Source: Aricia agestis
Taxonomy: Eukaryota; Arthropoda; Insecta; Lepidoptera; Lycaenidae
Reading direction: 5' to 3'
Assembly: GCF_905147365.1 (NCBI RefSeq)
Contig: NC_056412.1
Coordinates: 7,494,001 to 7,558,000, forward strand
DNA length: 64,000 nt
The notes beneath the pieces are model-generated. The model saw only the letters and a program-made list of their open reading frames with translations, was not told where the DNA came from and did not search any database. Made by a program: the position numbers and the translations under genes. Shown here piece by piece: positions 13,153 through 23,430 of the stretch. Within the stretch, counting starts at the first letter, position 1; every line of letters begins with the position of its first letter.

Positions 13153-13512
13153 GTAATAATAGCTCCCAACACCGGTTTCGGTGACGGTGGCCGGTTTCAT
13201 TGACACCAGGCCAGCTACGCAGGAGTAATTTTATAGTGCCCTAGTGTGTGCGCAGTACACAAGAGCACTCTCTATTCCTTTACTCTCATAACCCAGTGGG
13301 ACGGACAACCGACACGACTGGCGAGAGATCAGGCGCAGGACCGACTTTTTACATGCCCATCCGACGCATAGATCATCTTACTTGTCACACAATCAGGTGA
13401 TCAGCCTGCATTGTCCTAACCAAACTTGGAAATAAAATGTTTCCAACGCGGGAATCGAACCCACGACCTCCGAGTCAAGAGCCGCGCTCTATACCACTAG
13501 ACCACGGAGGCG
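13153..13512 (-). mobile_element. tRNA-headed SINE, family 1, with 25-bp target duplication
   Basis: The head at 13442-13512 (minus) has box A TGGTCTAGTGG and box B GGTTCGATTCC. It is bounded by a perfect 25-bp direct repeat (13128-13152 and 13513-13537, starting TTAAAGCACACAAG), the target-site duplication of a recent insertion. Confidence 0.92.
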
Positions 13513-13537
13513 TTAAAGCACACAAGTCACAATAATA

Positions 13538-15480
13538 TGTCTATAAAGAACACCTCTAAAACATTTTCAGTTAAAAAAATATAATATCAAGAACCCAAAA
13601 GGTAATACAAACTTGCGGACGGATACCGTATGTACAGCCATTACAGAGTTGCTACACTGTAGAGCGTTTAGAATGCTAAAGACCCGGGCCGTTAACTGGG
13701 CTTTGCTGTATAAAATAACCATCTGCGGAAACCGCCGGATCCCCAGAAAAACTCTCTTTGTGAGGATAACTCTCATCCCTCTTATGATATGTTTATGTAC
13801 TTTCAGATTTTATGTGGACGTTTTAACGCCGAGCACGAATTTTATTGAGTTTATAGAATTTTACGACGCCGTATACAATGGGCGGCCGTTGTTTTTCATC
13901 GCCTATTGATTCCGCCGCTCTGATAAATCGTTTATGGGTCACTTGGTGTTTATTTTGCGAAGTTTTTATCGTTTACCTGAAATGTGAGGATTTCATCTAA
14001 GTATATAAATAAAAATTAATTTTAAATTTTGTTAGTCTTTAACCGATTTGACTAATCTTAGTCTTGAAATGTTCGTGGAAGTCTAGGGAAGGTTTATACT
14101 ACTCGTAGGATGAAATGTAATAGTAAATTTACTGGATCATCTAGTTATTTATAAGCATTAAGCACTGATCATTTCATTCGAGGTTAACTGTGTCATTACA
14201 GTATTAATTACCAATGGAATGACCATACGGCTCACAGTTGTGGTTAAGTGGCCATATTTACGACCCCTGTATCCCTATGTGCTATTAATTAAGCCTAGCG
14301 CTAGGTTAGCCGTAGCTGAATATATCTTTACGAGTATATTATATTAAATGAAATAAATATATGATAGAAGCAGAGAATTGTAGCTTTTCTTTAGAGAAAG
14401 GCCTATAAGAGAGAGAAATTTCGATGTCGCTCTTTAAAATGAAGTGAAACCGATGTACTTAGAAGAACTTAACGCCATACAAAATACCTATTTATATACG
14501 AAGGTGTCTCCACATCGAGTTTCGACTGCCTTAAGTTTTGAGAAGTGTAGATTTATACGTTTTACATTTTTTGTCATTTTTTTATTTACAAAGATGGCGT
14601 TAATTTTTGTAGGTATTCCTCAAACCCACAGAGGTCAAACCAATGGTTAGTTATGAAATCTATGTTACAGGGTTGGCATAAAAACACATCGAGAATCAAC
14701 AAAAAACAATCAATCATTTTTCTGTTTCATTAAACACATATTATTTTGAAAATTTAAATAGTTCAATTAATATGCCCGTATGGTAGGCGGCAAACAGTTT
14801 GACGGCGCACTTAATGTGTTTACGCCGGGCAGCGGCCAGCGGCACATGCGGCTAATGATAGCCACCCCCCGCACACCGGGGGGGCTGTCCCCCTGCTCCT
14901 CCCCCCTCGTCGCCCCCCCGACTCGGTCATTAGTTAAACACGCACAGCCGCCCGCATGTCGCAACTCGCAAGTTTATCTTTGGCTAAACTGTAGGTATGT
15001 GGACTCGATTAGCCCTTTGATCAAATAATCCGGCGATAAAATAGGGTTTGCCGAGGAAATTTAATTACATTAAATGTCATTGTCCGGGCGCTCTGGCGGC
15101 GAAACGGCCCCGGTAATTGCATCGTGATAACTGTAATGTGTATTCATTATTCTATTAGGTACTACTTCATGGTATACATGTGCCTCCCATTGTTATTATT
15201 TTGATACAGCATTTTTAATCTGTCCGATACGTAATAAAAAAATAAACGATGAGAATATTTTATCATCTACTTTTTATAATATAAATACTTCTTAGAAAGA
15301 TTAACAGTGTTTATTTATTGGCTTTTAAATGCTTATTAATATAGCATAATTAATTAGTACTAGAGATCGCTCAATGGTCGAACTTCGACCTTAGTTTCAA
15401 CGACATTAGGACTGCTACTTTTTTCAAATCTTGTTTTTGGGACTCAGCTGATCTCAGACTGGCTATGTAAGCATTGTCTT
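13538..15480. other. Non-coding, with a GC-rich islet
   Basis: 14770-15030 is unusually GC-rich, with C runs and long frames on both strands, the pattern of composition rather than coding. Frame 13613-13909 has no recognisable domain. Confidence 0.5.
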
Positions 15481-15800
15481 AAAGTATCTTAAGATTCAAT
15501 AAAAAAACTATAATCCATTTTCAATTTGATAACTTGTTGTCAACAGACTTCAACCATAAATAAAAGAGTATAATTCGTATTGCGATTATTCGCTTGTCAC
15601 TCAAAAATCTTGCATTGTTCCTAGTGTGTGTGTTGTAGTGTGTGTAATGTTTTATTAGTTAAAAAAATGTATGATAAAAGCATAATTTCAAAATAATATT
15701 AGCTCGATGCACTCCTTCACCATATAAACTATAACTGTGCAAAATTTCATTCACCTACGTTTCCCCATTTTTCGTCAAAAGGGATACAAAGTTTTTCACT
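15481..15800 (+). repeat. Interspersed repeat, family 5
   Basis: Shared with 48125-48715 and, inverted, 40041-40190. Key blocks are AACAGACTTCAACCATA, TAGCTCGATGCACTCCTTC, CATATAAACTATAACTGTGC and TTCGTCAAAAGGGAT. Unclassified. Confidence 0.65.
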
Positions 15801-16738
15801 CGCGTATTAATTTAAAGATGTGGTTAAAATTTTTAATAAAGTTAACGTCTACGACGTAGCGCGCCGCTACGAAGCCGCTCGCTTGCTACGCAACGTGTAG
15901 CATCGTTGCTACGGGATTACGGTATAATATTATTTTTCTGCAACTCTTTCCCAACCTACGATAGTTTTTAGAAAGTAATAGAAGTACATAAGTAATTAGT
16001 TAAATTTAAAAAGATGCACATCTAGAAATATATTTCTCAAATAATTAATAATAGAATCAGGTGTTACTTTGCGGAAATCCAAAGTTTAAAATTAAGTATA
16101 TAAATATTATTATAGTTAACATTATCCTAAATAAACATTCATTTACTTACAGGTCGAGATATATTTATCAATCCTTCTTACCCGGAAAAAATATATCGTT
16201 ATACCTCGTTATACTTTAGAATTTTAAACGTTAGGATAACAGTTAAAATTATATACCGTTATACATAATACTCTACTGTTTATAATATAATGGTAGTATG
16301 TTTGTTATAAAGTGGTATGTAGGAGGGCAACCTGTGCAGTGGTCAGTCGATTAATACCGACATTAATCTCGGCCGGGGCCCGCCGGGGCTTATTTATGTG
16401 CTCGTTGTAACAATTGATGGCCGCGGGGCCATCAATTGATCAACAAAACATATTAAACGGTTTAAATACTCAATCTAATGATATCTAAATATACATTATA
16501 GGTACTTGTATTTTAATAACTAGATGACGCCCGCAAGTCCGTTGCGCCTAATCTCGTTTATCGCGCTCAGACCGTACATTTTTCCAGTTAAAATCAAATT
16601 GTAGTGGAAGAAGCGGACATGTGTCTTAATTTCTTTCAAAACGCCATTGACTTACAAAAGATTAAGTTTTCTTAGGAATGTAAAAGCACAAGACACTTTA
16701 TTAAATTCTTCATTTGCTACATAATAAAAACTATAATC

Positions 16739-16906
16739 TATATATGGATGCTGTTAAGCATTCGTGTACTAACCGACATAAAAATTACGTATTGAGTTAC
16801 GAATGCAGTTATGTTCTATAAATGATTTAGAACAAGACTGCATTCAAAATTTATCAACAAAAAAAATGTGGGTTAGGACATTAATGCTTAACAGCGACCA
16901 TATATA
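16739..16906. mobile_element. MITE with TATATATGG ends
   Basis: TATATATGGATGCTGTTAAG pairs with CTTAACAGCGACCATATATA; inner GTACTAACC pairs with GGTTAGGAC. The ends are TA-rich, so the exact target duplication cannot be separated. Confidence 0.7.
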
Positions 16907-17207
16907 AAAATGGATTTCCAATTGTGTTAGTAACGCTAAAACTTGAAAACGGCTGAACGGATTGGGCTAATTTTAGTCTCAAAATATTTGTAGAAATCCA
17001 GGGAAGGTTTCAAGTAACACGAAGTTCACCGGGACAGCTAGTACATATTATTTTTATGTAATACCTTAATTTCACCTCCTCCTCCCGATAGCAGTCTGAG
17101 AAAAACTCAATTTTCTTAAGCTAGTGCATAGCTTTTATCGCGGACCTTGAGCATGGCGACCGAATTAAGAAATTCCGTAACGAAAATAAACCTCACACCA
17201 ACCTACT

Positions 17208-17325
17208 CCGACCGGCACTCCCTCCCCTAGTTCCTTCCCTTCCCTTCCCTACCCTCCTTTATTACCCTATTCCCTCTTAAAAGGCCGGCAACGCACCTGC
17301 AGCTCTTCTGATGCTGCGAGTTGGC
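17208..17325 (+). repeat. Fragment of repeat family 3
   Basis: Only the CCCTT/CCCTA-rich middle and CTTAAAAGGCCGGCAACGC...CTTCTGATGCTGCGAG remain; both ends are lost. Confidence 0.65.
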
Positions 17326-17511
17326 AGTATTTTTAATCTAGCTCCTAATCCACTTCCCGGCCCGTTGTAGAAGTCGTGCAGGAATGTTCTACACAATATT
17401 AGCTATTTATTTTTACAGCTCGTGAGCATTAACGACCGATCCCTCTTGTAGGGGGAGGGGGGGTTGGCTTACGTAATGTGAATAGGTATAATAATATTAT
17501 ATTGCTAGTTA

Positions 17512-17724
17512 CTCACATGCGGTTTTGCTCGATAGTTTTACTCCAAATCGAGTAATAATGACTTTGTGGACCGCAAAACTGACAGCTCGAAGGCCCGCAT
17601 CGATGGAAACAAATATAGGTATATTTAGAATAAAACTATCGAGCAATGCTGAATGTGTGGACGAAGTCCCGAGCCGCGGGTTTTGCTCGACGTTATTGTT
17701 CGATCGAGCAAAACCGTATGTGAG
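17512..17724. mobile_element. MITE with TA target duplication beside the esterase acceptor
   Basis: Inverted ends CTCACATGCGGTTTTGCTCG and the complement of CGAGCAAAACCGTATGTGAG, flanked by TA (17510-17511, 17725-17726) as in Tc1/mariner-type elements. Its right end is 27 bp before the predicted first base of the esterase exon at 17752. Confidence 0.82.
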
Positions 17725-17751
17725 TACTTAAGCATATGATCAAAATCGAAG

Positions 17752-19038
17752 ACATCAACCTTTTTTCCTTATCCGCTTGGCGTGGAATGCATCTATCTCC
17801 CACGAAAAATTCGATAAAGTTTTTGAAGCATTCAATGATTCAGGAACATGTTCACAGATTCAGGAATCTTCCATCAACCCCAAGCCCTATGGAGGGACCC
17901 TAGACTGTTTAAACCTAAATGTATATGTGCCAAACCCGGAAACAATGGACAGAGCAGTTTATCTTTACATGTATGGGGGCAGTTTCATTAATGGTCAAAA
18001 AGGAAAAAGCCTATATGGACCCAAATATCTAGTCCGTCACGATATAATAGTAGTTACTATCAATTATAGACTCGGTCCGTATGGTTTCATGTGTATGGAC
18101 ATACCTGAAATACCCGGTAATCAAGGACTATGGGACCAGTACAAAGCAATTAAATGGGTAAGAGATAATATCCGAGCATTCGGAGGGAACCACCAAAAAA
18201 TCACCATCGGTGGCCACAGCTCGGGTGCCTTAATGGTTGACATGCATCTATTGACTAATCAGCCCAGGATGTTTCAACAAGCTATAGTGCAAAGTGGAAC
18301 TGCCACGGCTCCAGGTTTTGTAGCTCCTTCTAACACAAATGCGCTCCTAAGTATTGCTGAAGATCTGGGATTTATAGCAAACGATACATACACTGCTCTG
18401 TCATTCCTAGCTAAAGCAGATCCCGAAATTATTATCAAAGCAACAACCGATAAATATGATTGGAAGCCATGTATCGAAAAAGAATTTAAAGGAGTCACAC
18501 CTTTTATCATCGAAAATCCAGAATTATCAGAAGAAACAAATATTGATGGACTTAACATACTCGGTGGATTTACATTCAAAGAATGCATTTTTAGCTTATA
18601 TATTCCGTCGTATAAGAAAATTTGGAGTAATCCAGATGCTGTCCTCAGTAGTTTGGAACGAAAGTTCAATTTTAAGAATAATAGTAACGTTGTAAATATA
18701 GTAAAGCACTTCTACTTAGGAGACGATACAGATCGTAAAAGTAATAAATACAAAATTGTCGATTTTCTTTCTGATTTCGATTTCGTGTATCCTATACAAA
18801 GGCAGTTTAACAAGTATGCAAAACACAGGAACACAAACGTATATCTCTACATGTTCTCTTACGAAGGCCACCTAAATAAAGTAAGAAGGTTCTACAAGAT
18901 CACAGACGCTGGGGCGACTCACTCTGATGAGCTGGGGTATATTTTCACAATGGATATCGTTCCAGATATACCAAACATCAATGATCAACGTATGATCGAT
19001 CAAATGTCTACATTATGGACTAACTTCATTAAATACGG
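17752..19038 (+). CDS. Carboxyl/cholinesterase, large central exon
   Basis: Alpha/beta-hydrolase of the carboxyl/cholinesterase (CCE) family, which hydrolyses carboxylic esters; many lepidopteran members are secreted and act on hormones, odorants or diet toxins. Counting residues from the TTG at 17777: paired Cys 25/44 (TCSQ...DCLNLNVY), oxyanion region YMYGGSF (64-70), nucleophile elbow GGHSSG with Ser148, acid Glu269 in FTFKEC, and His382 in GATHSDELGYIF. The triad is therefore complete, with His before the Ser where many esterases have Glu or Gln. The frame has no ATG and is open back to about 17732, so this is an internal exon. I place the acceptor at the AG of 17750-17751 because the following 14 codons fill the gap expected after the FLGI of a CCE first exon, but there is no good pyrimidine tract. 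The exon ends TAC-GG at 19038; GT follows at 19039, inside the target duplication of the BEL element. Read on without splicing, it stops two codons later in the LTR. The AT-rich codon use contrasts with the GC-rich last exon. Confidence 0.88.
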
Positions 19039-19040
19039 GT

Positions 19041-19127
19041 TGTGAAGTAGCAGCAAACTTAAGTTAATAAAATAATATGTGAAGTGGCAACACCGCGCTT
19101 CCGCCCGGCGTAGGCGCCATCATCTGT
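19041..19127 (+). repeat. 5' LTR remnant of the BEL/Pao element
   Basis: These 87 bp match 24427-24513 at every base, starting TGTGAAGTAGCAGC and ending CATCATCTGT. After that the two copies diverge at once. The remaining 182 bp of the LTR seen at the 3' end, and any primer-binding site, are absent; the gag ATG follows only 9 bp later. The 5' edge directly follows the target copy CGGGT and supplies the stop codon that ends the read-through esterase frame. Confidence 0.85.
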
Positions 19128-19136
19128 ATTCCAAAT

Positions 19137-20495
19137 ATGTCAGTTTCATGTGAGGATTCTAGTAAGCTCACTGTGGAGGAAAATGAAAGGAAACTTATCA
19201 GGAAGCGAGGTATTTGTAAACAAAAATTAACACATTTTAAAAAATATTTAGAAACATTAGAGTCATCTCTTTCAGCTGTAAAGATTTGTGAGTTAAATTT
19301 GAGATTATCTAAAATAGAGGAATTGTACACAGAATTTGATCTCATCCAATCTGAAATCGAAATTATCTCCCAAATTCCAGAGCATCAGTTCACGGAGCGG
19401 GAGGAGTTCGAACTCACTTATTTCGAAACATTGGCAACTGCACGCGAGCTGAGCGGCCGCCATGCAGAGGCTAATGCTACGAGCAACACTACGGGCAGCG
19501 AGACGGGTACAGTACTTGCCGCACCAACAGGTCTGAAATTACCCACTATTAAGTTGCCTACATTTTCTGGTCAGTATCAAGATTGGCTTGAGTTTCATGA
19601 CACATTTACCTCTCTTATACACAACAATAACACAATACCAAATATCAATAAGTTTCATTATTTGAGGGCTGCATTAAAGGATACAGCGGCTTTAGTTATA
19701 CGTTCTCTTGAATTTTCCTCGGAAAACTATGAAGTTGCTTGGGACTTGCTGTGTGATAGGTTTAATAATGATCGAGTGTTAGTTAACAGTCACATCACTA
19801 ATTTGTTTAATATGCAACCAATTTACAAGGAATCAGCCCAGGCTTTGCGGGGCATAATTAATAGTACTAATCGAAATCTCAGGGCTCTGAATACCCTGAA
19901 GCTGCCTACAGATCAGTGGGACATACTCGTACTCATTATTCATTTTGTAGCTGCTAAATTGGACCCTAGCACAAATAGGGAATGGGAGGAAGAGAGAAAC
20001 AAAATGAAAGTTCTTCCGACCCTTAAAGATTTTTATGAATTTTTGAAATCTCGTGCGGACATGCTGGAGGCTATGGGTGAGACAAACCTCAAACCTAAAC
20101 AACATAAAACGTTTATTACCTCTCTGCAGCAGAGCAACGCTAACACTAGTACTAGTAGGTTTGCTTGTCCAGTATGTAAAAACAAGCACTCAATTTATAA
20201 ATGTTTTAAATTTAAATCATTTTCCACTCCTATGCGAATTCAAAAGGCTAAACAATTAGATTTATGCATAAATTGTTTGCGTTCAGGACATAAAGAAAGG
20301 GATTGCAAATTAGGGCCATGTCGTATTTGCTCGCAACGACATAACTCGTTATTACATGGACAGCAGGCAAGTTCTACTTTGGATTCAGCTGCAAGTACCT
20401 CGTCCAGCGTAGTCCTCGCAGCGGCTGCACCACAGCCCGCTGCCCCTGCATCGTCGCTCGCACCCCCCGCATCTGTCTCGTCTGACAGATCGTGA
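19137..20495 (+). CDS. gag: BEL/Pao gag polyprotein
   Basis: Capsid/nucleocapsid protein that packages the element's RNA into intracellular particles. It is 452 residues from an ATG at 19137. The N-terminal half is a charged helical region (ENERKLIRKRGICKQKL) like the DUF1759 family of Pao elements. From about residue 125 comes LKLPTIKLPTFSGQYQDWLEF, a family signature. A first Cys/His cluster (CPVCKNKHSIYKCF) starts near residue 344 and is followed by a CCHC knuckle, CINCLRSGHKERDC, then CRICSQRHNSLLH. The tail is Ala/Pro/Ser-rich and ends at TGA 20493-20495. Pol continues in the +1 frame, which is already open from 20413, so the shift lies in the overlap 20413-20492, where there is a CACCCCCCGC run. 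In this family gag and pol are commonly one frame, so an indel in the C run is more likely than programmed frameshifting. Confidence 0.9.
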   Translation: MSVSCEDSSKLTVEENERKLIRKRGICKQKLTHFKKYLETLESSLSAVKICELNLRLSKIEELYTEFDLIQSEIEIISQIPEHQFTEREEFELTYFETLATARELSGRHAEANATSNTTGSETGTVLAAPTGLKLPTIKLPTFSGQYQDWLEFHDTFTSLIHNNNTIPNINKFHYLRAALKDTAALVIRSLEFSSENYEVAWDLLCDRFNNDRVLVNSHITNLFNMQPIYKESAQALRGIINSTNRNLRALNTLKLPTDQWDILVLIIHFVAAKLDPSTNREWEEERNKMKVLPTLKDFYEFLKSRADMLEAMGETNLKPKQHKTFITSLQQSNANTSTSRFACPVCKNKHSIYKCFKFKSFSTPMRIQKAKQLDLCINCLRSGHKERDCKLGPCRICSQRHNSLLHGQQASSTLDSAASTSSSVVLAAAAPQPAAPASSLAPPASVSSDRS

Positions 20496-23430
20496 CATAA
20501 CGCTGTCGAATACAGGAGGTAAAGTTGTTTTGCTTTCGACGGCTCTGCTAAAGGTTAAAGACAAGTATGGGAAGGAACACCATGTGCGGGCTTTGCTTGA
20601 CAATGGAAGCACGGCAAGCTTCATAACAGAAAGCTTATGCACTAAATTGCAATTGCCATTTTATTCTACTGCTGCGTCGGTAGAAGGATTAAATTATCAG
20701 TCTTCACGTATAACTAAACGTTGTGAAATAAATATTGCTTCACGCATGTATCCATACAATGCGAATGTCAGTTGTTTTATAGTCCCTCACATAACTCAAA
20801 ACTTACCTACTATGATAATTGATGTCTCATCATTCCAAATCCCCTCTGAATTGAATTTAGCTGATCCGATGTTCCACACCCCTGAAAAAATCGAAATGCT
20901 GCTAGGTGCTGATATATTCTGGAATGTTTTATTGAATAACAACATTTCTTTGGGTAAGCACAAGCCCACACTTAGCGATACGAAGCTGGGATGGTTGGTC
21001 TCAGGTTCTGTACCGAGTTATCAGGGTATTCCTAAGCACTTCACCGTCCACTGCCATCATTTGTGTGAGAATCAACTCCACTTTGAGATGTCTAAATTTT
21101 TCGAGTCTGAAACAATTAATAGTCCTGAGAGTTTAACTCCTGAACAGAAACAGTGCGAACAAGATTTTGTTGCCAATACAAGGCGAGATAGTGAGGGCAG
21201 GTTTGTGGTAAAAATACCTTTTAAAGAGGATCCAGATACACTGGGTGACTCATACATTTCTGCTAGGGCTCAGTTCTTAGCAGTAGAACGAAAGATGGCG
21301 CGACAGCCGATTTTACAGGAAAGGTACAAAACCTTTATTAAAGAATACTATGACATGGGTCACATGAGTGAGGTAGGTCACGATATTACTAGGCCCACAC
21401 AATATTTCATGCCTCATCATGCTGTGTGCAATGAGGAGAGCACTAGTACAAAGCTAAGAGTTGTATTCAACGCTTCAAATCCCACATCAAATGGGAAATC
21501 CTTAAATGATTTACAGATGGTAGGGGCAACAGTCCAAGATGATTTATTCTCGATTCTAATCCGATTTAGATTGCATAAGTATGTTCTTTGTGGGGACATT
21601 GAAAAAATGTATAGGCAAATATTAATTTGTCCTTCGCAGCGTCATCTGCAACTTATATTATGGCGTTTTAACACGAACGACCCAATAACAAAATATACCT
21701 TGAATACTGTCACATATGGCACAGCATCGGCTCCCTTCTTAGCCACAAGGTGCTTACGAAAGCTTGCTGAGGAGTGCAATGACCCTCAAGTTAGCAAAGC
21801 CATTGCGAATGATTTTTATATAGATGACTACATTTCGGGTGCTGACTCCATAAGTCAGACGGTAGATATAGCAAAGGGTGTAATAAAAGAATTAGAATCC
21901 GCAAAATTTAAACTGAGGAAATGGCGGTCTAATAGCCCGCAAATTTTAAATATAATTCAAGGTGCAATTGGAGCGAACGAATCAATCCAATTTCATGATA
22001 ATAGTACAAAGGCTTTAGGCTTACGTTGGGCATGTGATGATGATCAATTGTATTTCACAACTTCTGACATTTCACATAGTCAGTCCATGCCGACGAAGCG
22101 GACAATCTTGTCCACGCTAGCTCAGATTTTCGACCCTTTGGGGCTTATAAATCCATATATATTACAGGCAAAACTTATTTTAAAAAAGGTCTGGGAGTGT
22201 AAAATAGGCTGGGAGGACCCACTACCTCCAGAAATTCAATTAGAATGGTCAAAATTTCTTAAAGCGTTGCCAGACTTAAACAATGTTAAAATACCTAGAC
22301 GTATGTTAGGGAATTCGGCAAAAATTGAACTTCATTCATTTTGTGATGCATCTGGTCAAGCGTACAGTGCATGCATATATGTTCGCACACTCTCTAGTGA
22401 TCAGACATTCTCTGTTCATTTAGCTGCCGCTAAGAGTAGAGTTCAGTCAGCTCGAAAGACTACTATTCCTCGGTTAGAGCTCTGCGGAGCTCTACTGTCG
22501 GCACGACTTACAAAAAAGGTGAATAAGGCGCTCAGTTTGTACAGGGTCATTGACCGGGTGGTATTCTGGTGTGACTCTACCATTGTTATTAGTTGGATTA
22601 AAACAGAGTCTTCAAGGCTTAAGGCTTATATTAGGAACAGAGTGGACGAGATAGCTGAATGTTCTGATCCTTTGTCATGGCGTTACGTGCCTACAGCTCT
22701 CAATCCAGCCGATATAGGGTGTAGAGGCCTCGATGCCACTCAGCTTCTGCACGAGCAGAGGTGGTGGTCCGGCCCGTCTTTCCTTAAATACGACGAGTCA
22801 ACATGGCCAGAGAATCCTGTAAAAATAAAGGAAGAATTACTACCTGAGGTAAATAAAAGAAATTTAGCTTCGTCCATTCCTTGCGATGTCGCACTGTCAT
22901 CTCAAGTAACTTCCAGCGTCTCTAGTGAGATGGGAAATTGGATAGAAAGGTTTTCAAATTTTTGCAAACTACAGAGAGTCATGGCATATATTCAGCGCTT
23001 CATATATAACTGCCGTCACTCACACAATAAATACACTGGACATCTAACAGTCAAGGAACTTGTGTCCTCTAATCATACATTATGTAAATTAGCACAAATG
23101 GAAATATTTCCTAAAGAATATTCCACTTTATCAAAAAATAATAACTTACCTGCAAAAAATTGTTTACAGAATATGCGACCGTTTATGCATAATGACGGTC
23201 TGATACGCGTCGGAGGACGACTATCAAATTCGGAATATTGTTACGATACCAAGCACCCTATCATACTTCATGCTTCACACCATCTTACGAAATTAATCTT
23301 CCAACACTATCACATACTCACTATGCATGCGGGACCACAGCATTTATTATCCACAATTCGTCAAAAATACTGGCCAATCGCAGGTCGTAATCTAGCAAGA
23401 AAAACAGTTCATGATTGTATTAAGTGCTGA
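20413..23430 (+). CDS. pol: BEL/Pao pol: protease, reverse transcriptase, RNase H
   Basis: This frame is open from 20413 and has no ATG; the first TTG is at 20530 (numbering from there). An aspartic protease comes first, with ALLDNGSTASFI near residues 21-32; the catalytic triplet is DNG rather than the commoner DSG/DTG. Next is a reverse transcriptase: LRVVFNAS, CGDIEKMYRQI, TYGTASAPFLA and the catalytic YIDD at 430-433. RNase H follows, with SFCDASGQAYSACIY (Asp606) and the WCDST and RLELCGA blocks. The frame ends in the integrase zinc-binding region at ILHASHH...HAGPQHLL...HDCIKC, where a TGA at 23428-23430 takes the place of the residue after the last Cys. The same frame continues beyond the stop into the integrase core, so this is one nonsense change in an otherwise long open pol. 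Confidence 0.92.
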   Translation, partial: SSQRLHHSPLPLHRRSHPPHLSRLTDRDITLSNTGGKVVLLSTALLKVKDKYGKEHHVRALLDNGSTASFITESLCTKLQLPFYSTAASVEGLNYQSSRITKRCEINIASRMYPYNANVSCFIVPHITQNLPTMIIDVSSFQIPSELNLADPMFHTPEKIEMLLGADIFWNVLLNNNISLGKHKPTLSDTKLGWLVSGSVPSYQGIPKHFTVHCHHLCENQLHFEMSKFFESETINSPESLTPEQKQCEQDFVANTRRDSEGRFVVKIPFKEDPDTLGDSYISARAQFLAVERKMARQPILQERYKTFIKEYYDMGHMSEVGHDITRPTQYFMPHHAVCNEESTSTKLRVVFNASNPTSNGKSLNDLQMVGATVQDDLFSILIRFRLHKYVLCGDIEKMYRQILICPSQRHLQLILWRFNTNDPITKYTLNTVTYGTASAPFLATRCLRKLAEECNDPQVSKAIANDFYIDDYISGADSISQTVDIAKGVIKELESAKFKLRKWRSNSPQILNIIQGAIGANESIQFHDNSTKALGLRWACDDDQLYFTTSDISHSQSMPTKRTILSTLAQIFDPLGLINPYILQAKLILKKVWECKIGWEDPLPPEIQLEWSKFLKALPDLNNVKIPRRMLGNSAKIELHSFCDASGQAYSACIYVRTLSSDQTFSVHLAAAKSRVQSARKTTIPRLELCGALLSARLTKKVNKALSLYRVIDRVVFWCDSTIVISWIKTESSRLKAYIRNRVDEIAECSDPLSWRYVPTALNPADIGCRGLDATQLLHEQRWWSGPSFLKYDESTWPENPVKIKEELLPEVNKRNLASSIPCDVALSSQVTSSVSSEMGNWIERFSNFCKLQRVMAYIQRFIYNCRHSHNKYTGHLTVKELVSSNHTLCKLAQMEIFPKEYSTLSKNNNLPAKNCLQNMRPFMHNDGLIRVGGRLSNSEYCYDTKHPIILHASHHLTKLIFQHYHILTMHAGPQHLLSTIRQKYWPIAGRNLARKTVHDCIKC

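Larger units (their letters stand above)
15801..17511. other. Non-coding upstream of the esterase exon
   Basis: Holds the MITE at 16739-16906, a fragment of repeat family 6 (16518-16600) and one of family 3. The esterase's first exon (signal peptide to FLGI) should lie upstream but was not found here or further back in the window. Confidence 0.5.

Noticed and set aside
14767..15028. Overlapping frames on both strands in a GC-rich islet
   Set aside because: Frames arise from composition and C/G runs; no domain and no splice context.
18274..18669. 131-residue frame on the minus strand
   Set aside because: Antisense shadow of the esterase exon; no independent motif.
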